A stretch of DNA of 11,216 nt from an uncultured Bacilli bacterium (GTDB lineage: Bacteria; Bacillota_I; Bacilli_A; RF39; UBA660): the NCBI GenBank assembly GCA_947588665.1, contig CANPYU010000026.1, positions 1 to 11,216 of the forward strand. Direction: 5' to 3'. The notes beneath the pieces were generated by a model. The model was not told the DNA's origin. It worked only from the letters and a program-made list of their open reading frames with translations, and ran no database searches. A program made the position numbers and the translations under genes. Positions 1 through 6,387 of the stretch are shown piece by piece (the first letter of the stretch is position 1; the number at the start of each line of letters is the position of its first letter).

Positions 1-42
1 AAATTTAGCAAAAAAAATAAGTTCTTTTCTTTTGCTAAATTT
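1..42. repeat. 13-bp perfect inverted repeat at the left edge
   Basis: AAATTTAGCAAAA (1-13) and TTTTGCTAAATTT (30-42) are exact reverse complements separated by 16 bases, and the rightward side is followed by T-rich sequence. It could be a terminator for a gene to the left, possibly working in both directions. The left arm touches the window edge, so the full stem cannot be judged. Confidence 0.45.
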
Positions 43-399
43 TATTTCTATTTCTAAATCTGTTTTTCTAAGTTTATTATTTTAAAATCTTTTTTTAAAT
101 CTAGTTTTTGGTTTTCTAGTTTTTAAAATTTTAATTCTTGCCTTTTTAAGTTTTTTAAAATTCCTTAAGTTTATCTGTTTTTAAATTAAGTTTAGTTATC
201 TTAACTTTAAATTTTTAAGGCGGTTTTGAATTTTTTTAAATTTTTAAGTTTTTTAATTTTGGTTTTAAACTCTTAATCTTTATCCTTCAAATGACTTAAG
301 CCTTGATATATATTATAAGGATTTACTTTTAAATTTGTTTTTTAATTTCTAAATCTGGTCTTTTGATTTTATTTTTTCTTCTTTCTTCTTCTTCCATTT
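1..399. other. Gene-free A+T-rich stretch, possible decayed coding sequence
   Basis: No open frame of useful length on either strand. The minus strand is A-rich, and when translated it gives Lys-rich fragments broken by many TAA/TAG codons in all frames. A few short blocks look protein-like: a 22-codon frame starting at 397 begins M-E-E-E-E-R-R-K and contains R-P-D-L-E-I-K, and a fragment near the left edge contains R-K-T-D-L-E-I-E-I-K. The 13-base word ATTTCTAAATCTG occurs near both 50 and 345. This could be a relic of a Lys-rich gene or simply low-complexity intergenic DNA. I see no RNA gene, mobile element or convincing promoter. Confidence 0.4.
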
Positions 400-426
400 A
401 AAAACTACCTACTTTTAATAGATAGT
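400..426 (-). terminator. Terminator after the leftward SipW-type substrate gene
   Basis: Read leftward, ACTATCTA (426-419) and TAGGTAGT (411-404) form an 8-bp stem with one U-G pair and a 7-base loop, followed by four U residues. It lies about 22 bases past the stop codon. The T run is short, so efficiency may be modest. Confidence 0.5.
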
Positions 427-448
427 CTTTCTTTGTTGGAATCAGTCT

Positions 449-1219
449 TTATTCTGACACAGATGCAGTAACATTGCCGTCAAGAACTAAAGAAACATTT
501 ATATTATTACCCATGTCAGCATCATTTTGAGAACTGGCATCATTTGGATATTCTACAACTAAGTAATAATATTTAGTTTTACCATTTTCGTCTGAAACAT
601 CTTCAATTGACTTATTCAAATTTTCTTCTCCATCATCAGATACAATCACACTTCCTTTATTTATAGTACCAGAAGCTACTGGATTTGAAAAACTGCTTAA
701 TTTAGTACTAAGTAAATTTTTCGTACAGTCATTTTGTCCTCCATCATTTTTTTGCCCATTCGCAGTATAATAATAATGAATTTCATTACCACCAGATCCA
801 ACACCTGGTTCTTTTACAAGCCCACAAGTTGTTTTACCTTCATCAAGAACTAATGCTGCATTCTCTTCAAATAAAGTCCATTTTAAATTCGTGCCTACTG
901 TCGTTCCTGTCGAATCTACTTTTAATTTATATGCAAAATCGTAGGTCTGTTCATCACCTGCTTCTTTTGTAGCTTTTGCAGTTGCACTAATGATTGCCAT
1001 TCCGCCTGGATAATCAATTTTACTCTCAACAGTTGACCCAGTTAAAGTAAATGTTGTGCCTTTAACTTCCTTAGTAGTTACTTCTACTTTAGCTTTTCCA
1101 TCATCAGTTCCAGTTGTAGTCGCTGTAAAATAAGCAAATGTGGCGCCTACGACCGCTACAAGTAGCGTCGCAACAGCAAGACCGTTTATGAAACTCTCTT
1201 TTTCCTTTCCTTCTTTTTT
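449..1219 (-). CDS. SipW-type signal peptide surface protein; start codon not recognisable
   Basis: A secreted or membrane-anchored TasA/camelysin-like protein is likely. The open frame runs from an in-frame TAA at 1238-1240 to the stop at 449 (about 256 residues from 1219). Near its start it encodes a Lys/Glu-rich n-region, then the hydrophobic segment G-L-A-V-A-T-L-L-V-A-V-V-G-A-T-F-A-Y-F (about 1184-1128), the classic shape of a SipW-dependent signal peptide. Beta-strand-type sequence follows, with two cysteines (T-T-C-G and N-D-C-T-K) that could form a disulfide, and a D-A-D-M-G-N-N ending resembling the neighbours. Promoter and AGGAGG site are present, but no ATG, GTG or TTG occurs in frame until the internal ATG at 1000, which lies downstream of the signal sequence and cannot be the natural start. 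It may be a recently damaged gene or use a non-canonical start. The 1219 boundary is inferred from ribosome-site spacing. Divergent from the related gene at 1347. Confidence 0.72.
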   Translation of the reverse strand, partial: KKEGKEKESFINGLAVATLLVAVVGATFAYFTATTTGTDDGKAKVEVTTKEVKGTTFTLTGSTVESKIDYPGGMAIISATAKATKEAGDEQTYDFAYKLKVDSTGTTVGTNLKWTLFEENAALVLDEGKTTCGLVKEPGVGSGGNEIHYYYTANGQKNDGGQNDCTKNLLSTKLSSFSNPVASGTINKGSVIVSDDGEENLNKSIEDVSDENGKTKYYYLVVEYPNDASSQNDADMGNNINVSLVLDGNVTASVSE

Positions 1220-1224
1220 CTTTT

Positions 1225-1253
1225 CCTCCTTTGACTCTTAAAAAATCATATCA
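1225..1253 (-). promoter_or_regulatory. Extended -10 promoter and ribosome site for the leftward substrate gene
   Basis: Read leftward: TGATATGAT (1253-1245) is an extended -10 (TGn plus TATGAT). No good -35 is visible at 17 bp. AGGAGG follows at 1230-1225. The predicted transcript start near 1238 would leave an unusually short leader. The nearby in-frame ATG (1249-1247) overlaps the -10 and is closed by TAA after three codons, so it is not the start. Confidence 0.5.
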
Positions 1254-1292
1254 AATTATTTTTATTATTTAGGGGAAATGTTAAAAGTTATA

Positions 1293-1339
1293 TTGAAAAA
1301 AAGTTGGATTTTTGTTATATTATTGTTAAGCTATGGAGG
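1293..1339 (+). promoter_or_regulatory. Sigma-A promoter and ribosome site for the 1347 gene
   Basis: TTGAAA (1293-1298), 17-bp spacer, TATATT (1316-1321), with TG at 1313-1314 giving an extended -10. GGAGG at 1335-1339 lies 7 bases before ATG 1347. This places transcription start near 1328, downstream of the apparent upstream ATG at 1278, so 1278 cannot be the start for this transcript. Confidence 0.75.
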
Positions 1340-1346
1340 CGTTTGT

Positions 1347-1961
1347 ATGAAATTTGAATTATATAAGCAGGAAAGGAATGTAATTGTAGGGATTCTTGTT
1401 TGTACTTTAGTTGCAGTTATTGGCTATTCTTTTGCGTATTTTTTATCTGGAACTTCAGTAATAGGTGAAGGAGCACGGACTGATGGAACTACTGCTAAAT
1501 TGCCGACTGTTACATATAATGCTGGTAATGCTGGTTTGACTTTAGAAAATGCTTATCCTGGTAAGAAAGCAACTAAAGAATTTACAGTAACTTTTGCTGG
1601 TAATGATAGTAGTAAAAATGAAAAAATTGCTATTAAGTTAAAGATAACAAGTAATAGTTTTAAAATGTGTTCAGCGGTAGAAGATGAAAATCGAAATGGT
1701 TGTGATATTGATGATAATTCTCCTCAGTTAGTGGCTAAATTAGAAAAAAATGGTGAAGTTATTAGTGGTGTTGATGGTACAGAGATTGATTTAACTGGAA
1801 AGACTAAAGATGATGCAATTTTGTGGACAGATGATATTAGTTCTGATACAACATATACTGTTACTATTGAGTTTAAAGAAACCGGGAAAGATCAAGGACA
1901 TAATGCTGGCAAGAATTTTATTGGTTCAATTGAAGTAGAGTTTGCAGATACAGAAGAGTAG
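1347..1961 (+). CDS. SipW-type signal peptide surface protein, TasA/camelysin-like
   Basis: A protein of 204 residues, probably exported and cleaved by the SipW-like peptidase encoded at 5613. The short basic n-region M-K-F-E-L-Y-K-Q-E-R-N is followed by a hydrophobic segment (about residues 12-30) ending G-Y-S-F-A-Y-F. The mature part carries a P-G-K-K-A-T-K-E-F-T-V strand pattern typical of TasA/CalY-type beta sandwiches, two cysteines near the middle (K-M-C-S and N-G-C-D), and a conserved-looking end, K-D-Q-G-H-N-A-G-K-N-F, before an acidic tail. I chose ATG 1347 because of the GGAGG site 7 bases upstream and the promoter; the frame stays open back to 1278 but those residues form a second, unneeded hydrophobic stretch. 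It is divergent from the related gene at 449 and separated from the repeat protein by a terminator and a new promoter. Fibre subunit or minor component is inference. Confidence 0.8.
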   Translation: MKFELYKQERNVIVGILVCTLVAVIGYSFAYFLSGTSVIGEGARTDGTTAKLPTVTYNAGNAGLTLENAYPGKKATKEFTVTFAGNDSSKNEKIAIKLKITSNSFKMCSAVEDENRNGCDIDDNSPQLVAKLEKNGEVISGVDGTEIDLTGKTKDDAILWTDDISSDTTYTVTIEFKETGKDQGHNAGKNFIGSIEVEFADTEE

Positions 1962-1980
1962 GGGCTCTTTTTTATTTTTT
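1952..1980 (+). terminator. Terminator overlapping the stop of the 1347 gene
   Basis: AAGAG and CTCTT form a short stem around the loop TAGGGG, which contains the TAG stop, followed by a run of T interrupted by single A residues. The stem is only 5 bp, so read-through into the next gene is possible. Confidence 0.5.
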
Positions 1981-1993
1981 TATTATTTTAATA

Positions 1994-2038
1994 TTGCGAA
2001 TATTTTGAGCTTATGTTATACTTTTAAATAGTAGGGAG
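1994..2038 (+). promoter_or_regulatory. Sigma-A promoter and ribosome site for the repeat protein
   Basis: TTGCGA (1994-1999), 17-bp spacer, TATACT (2017-2022), with TG at 2014-2015 (extended -10). AGGGAG at 2033-2038 is 10 bases before ATG 2049, 7 before GTG 2046 and only 1 before GTG 2040, which argues against 2040 as start. Confidence 0.75.
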
Positions 2039-2048
2039 TGTGTCTGTG

Positions 2049-5000
2049 ATGGAAGATACTAATTTACAAGAACAATACGCTTTATTAGAACAAGAACAGA
2101 AAGAGGATAAAAAGAAAACTATAATTATTATAGTTTTATGTATATTAATTATTTTAGTTACTTTATTGGGCTTGTTTTTTGCTTATTCAAATTTGGATAA
2201 TGCTTGTACTTTGAATTGTGATACTGATAAAGATGGGAAATGTGATCTTAATTGTGATACCAATGGTGATCATGTGTGTGATATAAATTGTGATAGAGAT
2301 GGTAATGGAATTCCTGATACTAATATAGATTATTATGGAGATTTAAAAGCACACTTTAATATAGATACTAATGGTGATGGTATTCCTGATGTTAACTTAG
2401 TTAATAAAGATGTTAATGGTGATGGTGTATGTGATTTTAACTGTGATATAGATGGTGATGGAAGACCAGATACTAATATAGATTTTGATAATACAAATAC
2501 TTGTGATGTAAATTGTGATACTAATAATGATACTGTTCCAGATATGAATGTGGACACAGATAAAGATGGCAAACCAGATATTAATGTTGATACTAATAAT
2601 GATGGCAAACCAGATTTAAATTTAGATACAGATGGCAATAATAAATGTGATCTTAATTGTGATACTAATGGAGATAATGAGCCTGATACTAATCTTGATA
2701 CAGATGGTGATAGAAAACCAGATTTAAATTTAGATACAGATGGTGATGGTAAATGTGATCTTAATTGTGATACAAATAATGATGGCAAACCAGATTTAAA
2801 TCTTGATTATGATAAAGATGAGAAATGTGATTATAATTGTGATACCAATGGAGATAATAAGCCAGATAAAAATTTAACTGATCAAGATACTACTGGCGAT
2901 GGTAAATGTGATGTAAATTGTGATAACAATGGTGATGGAATGCCTGATACTAATCTTGATATAGATGGCGATAATAAATGTGATTTAAATTGTGATACAG
3001 ATGGTGATGGAAGACCGGATGTAGATATAGATGTTGATAGAGATAAGAAACCGGATGTGGATGTTGATACTAATAATGATAATAAACCGGATAAGAATTT
3101 GTCAGGACAAGATAAAGATAATGATGGTAAATGTGATGTTAACTGTGATACAGATGGTGATAAAATACCGGATTATAATGTTGATTTAGATGGTAATGGA
3201 ACTTGTGATTTAAACTGTGATACCAATAAAGATGAAAAATGTGATTACAATTGTGATGTTAATAATGATGGGAAACCAGATAGTAATATAAAAGATAAAG
3301 ATGATAGTACTTGTAACCTTGATTGTGACACTAATGGTGATGGTAAGTGTGATCTTAATTGTGACACTAATAATGATGGGAAACCAGATTTAAATCTTGA
3401 TTATGATAAAGATGGTAAATGCGATTTTAATTGTGATACCAATGAAGATAATATTCCTGATAAGAATTTAACTAATCAAGATACTAATAAAGATGAAAAA
3501 TGTGATCTTAATTGTGATACTAATGGCGATGGAATGCCTGATACTAATCTTGATACAGATGGCGATAATAAATGTGATGTTAACTGTGATACTAATGGTG
3601 ATGGAAAACCTGATGTAAATTTGGATGTAGATCGTGATAAAAAACCAGATGTGGATGTTGATACTAATAATGATAATAAACCGGATAAGAATTTATCTGG
3701 ACAAGACACAGATAATGATGGTAAATGTGATGTTAACTGTGATACTAATGGTGATAAAATACCGGATTATAATGTTGATTTAGATGGTAATGGAACTTGT
3801 GATTTAAACTGTGATACCAATAAAGATGGTAAATGCGATTATAATTGTGATTTAGATAATGATGGAAAATCTGATAGTAAATCTTGCACTCTTAATTGTG
3901 ATATAAATGGTGACGGAATACCTGATTTAAACATTGACAAAGATGGTGATGGTAAATGTGATGTTAACTGTGATACAGATGGTGATGGCAGACCTGATGT
4001 TGATGTTGATTATAACCACAGTGAGATTCCACAGTTTAATAAAGATACAGATGGTGATGGCAAACCTGATGATAATTTAATGAATCAAGATACAAATAAA
4101 GATAATAAATGTGATTTAAACTGTGATACCAATGGTGATGGTTGGCCAGATACAAATATAGATACAGATGGTGATGGCAATCCTGATGTAAATATAGATA
4201 AAAATAATGATGGTAAGTGTGATTATAATTGTGATACTAATGGTGATGGAAGACCAGATACAAATATAGATACTAATGGTGATAAAGAACCAGATGAGAA
4301 TAAAAATAATCAACCTGATGAGAATGGCAATTGTAAATTAAATTGTGATACCAATGGAGATAATATTCCTGATAAAAATGTTGATACAGATGGTGATGGT
4401 GCATGTGATTTAAACTGTGATCCAAATAATACAGGACAATGTACACTTAATTGTGATACTAATGGAGATAAAAAGCCAGATACCAATGTAGATAAGAATA
4501 AAGATGATGTTTGCGACTTTAATTGTAAAGATACAAGCGGCAATTGTACACTTAATTGTGATACTAATGGTGATGGAAATCCTGATACTAATATAGATAA
4601 AAATAATGATGGCAAACCAGATACTAATGTAGATAAAAATAATGATGGTAAATGTGATCTTAATTGTGATACCAATGGTGATGGTGTATGTGATCTAAAT
4701 TGCGATAATAGTGGAGATGGAAATCCTGATACTAATATAGATAAAAATGGCGATGGTAAATGTGATGCTGTTTGTGATGGCAAATTAAGTAATGATGCTA
4801 ATTTAAAAAACTTGAATGCTGGTAGATATTCGCTTAGACCTACATTTTCTCCAAATGTTACAGAGTATTCAATAGTTGTAGGTGAAAATGTTGATTCTGT
4901 TAATATTGCAGGTGAAACTAATGATCCAAATGCAAAGGTGGAAGGATTTGGGACATATCAAGTAGGTGAAGGAACAACAAGAATTCCAATTGTAGTTGTA

Positions 5001-5489
5001 GCTGAAGATGGAACTGTTAAAACATATTATATTACTGTTGTTAAAGAGCAAAAATCTTCTACATCTGAAGGTGGAGATAGTGTATTTGAATTTGATACAG
5101 AAAATGGACAACTTTTAGTAAGTTATACTAAGTCACTTAAAGCTGAAAATATTATACCTGGAGATATATTAGATCCTCAAACATTTACATTAAAGAATAA
5201 TTCTACTTCAACTATTACTTATAGAATTAATTTAGTTGAAATAACTAATACTTTTGAGACAGATAATTTTAGATATTCTTTAACAAAAGATGGAAAAATT
5301 ATTGTTCCAGAAACGGAAGCTCCTAAAACTACTAAAGCTACTATTGCTGATAATTTAGTTATTGAAAGTGGAAAAGAATCTAACTTTGAATTACAATATG
5401 TCTTTAGAGATATTGGTAGAGAGCAAAATCAAGATCAAGGCAAAAATTATTCTGCTAAAGTAGAAATTGAAATTATTAGTGTTAGTTAA
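2049..5489 (+). CDS. Giant Asp/Cys-rich repeat surface protein with cadherin-like and C-terminal beta domains
   Basis: A protein of about 1146 residues. In order: acidic N-terminus (1-23); one hydrophobic segment (about 24-46) ending G-L-F-F-A-Y-S, like the SipW-type signals of its neighbours; about 70 tandem 12-residue units (about 50-911) of form D-x-[DN]-x-[DN]-x-x-[CP]-D-x-[ND]-[C or hydrophobic]; a domain at about 912-998 that looks like a cadherin-like beta sandwich (F-S-P-N-V-T-E-Y at its start, E-D-G-T-V-K-T-Y-Y-I-T-V at its end); and a C-terminal beta domain (about 1010-1146) with I-P-G-D-I-L and D-Q-G-K-N-Y motifs recalling the 1347 protein. The D-x-[DN]-x-[DN]-G spacing matches calcium loops of thrombospondin type-3 and dockerin repeats, so an extended calcium-stabilised rod outside the cell is the likely role. 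More than 60 cysteines sit in C-D-x-N-C pairs. Start could instead be GTG 2046. Adhesin or matrix fibre function is inference. Confidence 0.88.
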   Translation: MEDTNLQEQYALLEQEQKEDKKKTIIIIVLCILIILVTLLGLFFAYSNLDNACTLNCDTDKDGKCDLNCDTNGDHVCDINCDRDGNGIPDTNIDYYGDLKAHFNIDTNGDGIPDVNLVNKDVNGDGVCDFNCDIDGDGRPDTNIDFDNTNTCDVNCDTNNDTVPDMNVDTDKDGKPDINVDTNNDGKPDLNLDTDGNNKCDLNCDTNGDNEPDTNLDTDGDRKPDLNLDTDGDGKCDLNCDTNNDGKPDLNLDYDKDEKCDYNCDTNGDNKPDKNLTDQDTTGDGKCDVNCDNNGDGMPDTNLDIDGDNKCDLNCDTDGDGRPDVDIDVDRDKKPDVDVDTNNDNKPDKNLSGQDKDNDGKCDVNCDTDGDKIPDYNVDLDGNGTCDLNCDTNKDEKCDYNCDVNNDGKPDSNIKDKDDSTCNLDCDTNGDGKCDLNCDTNNDGKPDLNLDYDKDGKCDFNCDTNEDNIPDKNLTNQDTNKDEKCDLNCDTNGDGMPDTNLDTDGDNKCDVNCDTNGDGKPDVNLDVDRDKKPDVDVDTNNDNKPDKNLSGQDTDNDGKCDVNCDTNGDKIPDYNVDLDGNGTCDLNCDTNKDGKCDYNCDLDNDGKSDSKSCTLNCDINGDGIPDLNIDKDGDGKCDVNCDTDGDGRPDVDVDYNHSEIPQFNKDTDGDGKPDDNLMNQDTNKDNKCDLNCDTNGDGWPDTNIDTDGDGNPDVNIDKNNDGKCDYNCDTNGDGRPDTNIDTNGDKEPDENKNNQPDENGNCKLNCDTNGDNIPDKNVDTDGDGACDLNCDPNNTGQCTLNCDTNGDKKPDTNVDKNKDDVCDFNCKDTSGNCTLNCDTNGDGNPDTNIDKNNDGKPDTNVDKNNDGKCDLNCDTNGDGVCDLNCDNSGDGNPDTNIDKNGDGKCDAVCDGKLSNDANLKNLNAGRYSLRPTFSPNVTEYSIVVGENVDSVNIAGETNDPNAKVEGFGTYQVGEGTTRIPIVVVAEDGTVKTYYITVVKEQKSSTSEGGDSVFEFDTENGQLLVSYTKSLKAENIIPGDILDPQTFTLKNNSTSTITYRINLVEITNTFETDNFRYSLTKDGKIIVPETEAPKTTKATIADNLVIESGKESNFELQYVFRDIGREQNQDQGKNYSAKVEIEIISVS
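2199..4781 (+). repeat. 36-bp coding tandem repeat array, about 70 degenerate units
   Basis: In-frame 36-bp units, each encoding 12 residues. Two kinds are interspersed: a C type ending C-D-x-N-C and a P type ending P-D-x-N-[L/I/V]; I count about 33 C-type and 37 P-type units. Third-position variation (gat/gac, aat/aac, tgt/tgc) is common, so units are old apart from a recent block duplication (2737-3884). Three-residue spacers interrupt the 12-residue register at several points. Confidence 0.9.
2737..3884 (+). repeat. Segmental duplication inside the repeat array (594-bp offset)
   Basis: The block of roughly 15 units at about 2737-3290 is repeated at about 3331-3884 with the same unit order and the same three-residue spacers. 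The offset is exactly 594 bp (198 codons): for example the word beginning aaaccagattt is at 2787 and 3381, and ttgatttagatgg at 3181 and 3775. The best-preserved portion lies around 3165-3234 versus 3759-3828, nearly base-identical. Confidence 0.85.
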
Positions 5490-5499
5490 AGCATTTGAT

Positions 5500-5534
5500 A
5501 GAGGGTAACAATTAACTTTGTTATTCTCTTTTTT
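5500..5534 (+). terminator. Strong terminator after the repeat protein
   Basis: AGAGGGTAACAA (5500-5511) pairs with TTGTTATTCTCT (5518-5529) as a 12-bp stem with two G-U pairs and a 6-base loop, followed by a T run. It isolates the repeat gene from the signal peptidase gene. Confidence 0.85.
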
Positions 5535-5557
5535 GTTATAAAAATTGGGAAATAATA

Positions 5558-5604
5558 TTGTATTTTGAATGATTATGGTCTATAATAAAAGTAGAATAGG
5601 AGGG
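5558..5604 (+). promoter_or_regulatory. Sigma-A promoter and ribosome site for the signal peptidase
   Basis: TTGTAT (5558-5563), 17-bp spacer, perfect TATAAT (5581-5586). AGGAGGG at 5598-5604 precedes ATG 5613 by 8 bases. Confidence 0.75.
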
Positions 5605-5612
5605 GCCTAGTC

Positions 5613-6374
5613 ATGAGAGAAAAAACTTCTTTTGGGAAGGCTATGAAAATTATTGGTAAAGTTCTTTCGTGGGCTTTATTTCTAATATTATTAGTCGCTG
5701 CAGCTTTTTTAATTTATTATTATATAGCGACTAAGATATATACGGCTAAAGGTCCTGGTTATGAGCCAAAATATTCCATTTATACAATTATCAGTGGGTC
5801 TATGCATCCAACAATTAAAGTTTATGATACTATAATTAATGAAAGAGTTGATAATCCCAGTGATATTCAAGTGGGAGATGTAATAACTTTTGTTTCAACT
5901 AGTTTGTTAACTCCTGGAACAACTATTACTCACAGAGTAGTTGGAATTACGGAAGATAGTGATGGAGAGGCTTGTTTTCGAACTAAAGGGGATTATAATG
6001 GGGTTGAAGATCAAAGTTGTGCGAAGTTTAGAAATATAATTGGAAAAGTTATTCTTAAAATTCCTCAATTAGGAAGAGTTCAATTTTTTCTTGCTTCTCG
6101 AGCAGGATGGTTATTATGTATTTTACTTCCAGCAGTGTACATTATAGGTAGAGATATTATGAAAATTTGTAAGCTTACTTCAATTAAAAATACTACTGAT
6201 ATGATGAATAATAGAAAAAAAGATCCTAAAAAAGCTAAATTAGAAGAAGAAAGAAAAAAGGAACTAAAAAGAAAACTTTTAAAAGAAAATGTAGATAAGG
6301 AAGAAAGTTATTATAAAGAACCGGAAATAAAAGAAATAGATAAAAGCAATAAAAAAAGAAGAATTAAAGATTAG
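5613..6374 (+). CDS. Signal peptidase I of the SipW/ER type (Ser/His dyad)
   Basis: A 253-residue membrane serine peptidase that removes signal peptides on the outer face of the membrane. One TM segment (about 17-40) leads to the catalytic motif I-I-S-G-S-M-H-P, with Ser63 as nucleophile; T-H-R-V gives His107 in place of the Lys used by ordinary bacterial LepB; the T-K-G-D-Y-N-G-V-E-D box (124-133) is the conserved Asp region of this class. A second TM follows (about 157-180), then a Lys/Glu-rich, probably cytoplasmic tail of about 65 residues. Ser/His signal peptidases belong to family S26B (SipW, archaeal and ER enzymes); in Bacillus SipW processes TasA and TapA. Three proteins with SipW-type signals lie just upstream, making this their likely dedicated peptidase. 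It has its own promoter and is convergent with the next gene, one base apart. Confidence 0.9.
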   Translation: MREKTSFGKAMKIIGKVLSWALFLILLVAAAFLIYYYIATKIYTAKGPGYEPKYSIYTIISGSMHPTIKVYDTIINERVDNPSDIQVGDVITFVSTSLLTPGTTITHRVVGITEDSDGEACFRTKGDYNGVEDQSCAKFRNIIGKVILKIPQLGRVQFFLASRAGWLLCILLPAVYIIGRDIMKICKLTSIKNTTDMMNNRKKDPKKAKLEEERKKELKRKLLKENVDKEESYYKEPEIKEIDKSNKKRRIKD

Positions 6375-6387
6375 TTTAGTTCTTCTT
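6348..6387 (-). terminator. Terminator of the FemABX gene, inside the signal peptidase 3' end
   Basis: Arms 6356-6368 (AAGAAGAATTAAA) and 6375-6387 (TTTAGTTCTTCTT) make a 13-bp stem that is perfect apart from one non-Watson-Crick position, with a 6-base loop. Read leftward, it is followed by a T run (complement of the A run at 6351-6357). The stem covers the stop codons of both convergent genes. On the plus strand the stem has no T run; a weak GGCT/AGCC hairpin with a T6 tail near 6399-6416 may end signal peptidase transcripts. Confidence 0.65.

Noticed and set aside
449..1000. Start at ATG 1000 for the leftward substrate gene
   Set aside because: The open frame upstream of it encodes a complete SipW-type signal and mature N-terminus, with promoter and AGGAGG placed near 1230, so 1000 is an internal Met.
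1278..1346. ATG 1278 as start of the 1347 gene
   Set aside because: It lies upstream of the predicted transcript start, has a poor ribosome site and would add a second hydrophobic stretch; ATG 1347 has GGAGG at ideal spacing.
2199..4781. 36-bp period resembling a CRISPR repeat length
   Set aside because: Units are contiguous without spacers, degenerate at synonymous positions and in frame within one long gene, so this is a protein repeat.
2333..5111. Several open frames antisense to the repeat protein (2333-2788, 3476-3709, 4116-4313, 4310-4783, 4869-5111)
   Set aside because: They are shadows of the 36-bp coding repeat: their translations are periodic Ser/Pro/Leu or Ile/Thr strings with no ribosome sites, and the sense frame is clearly the real one.
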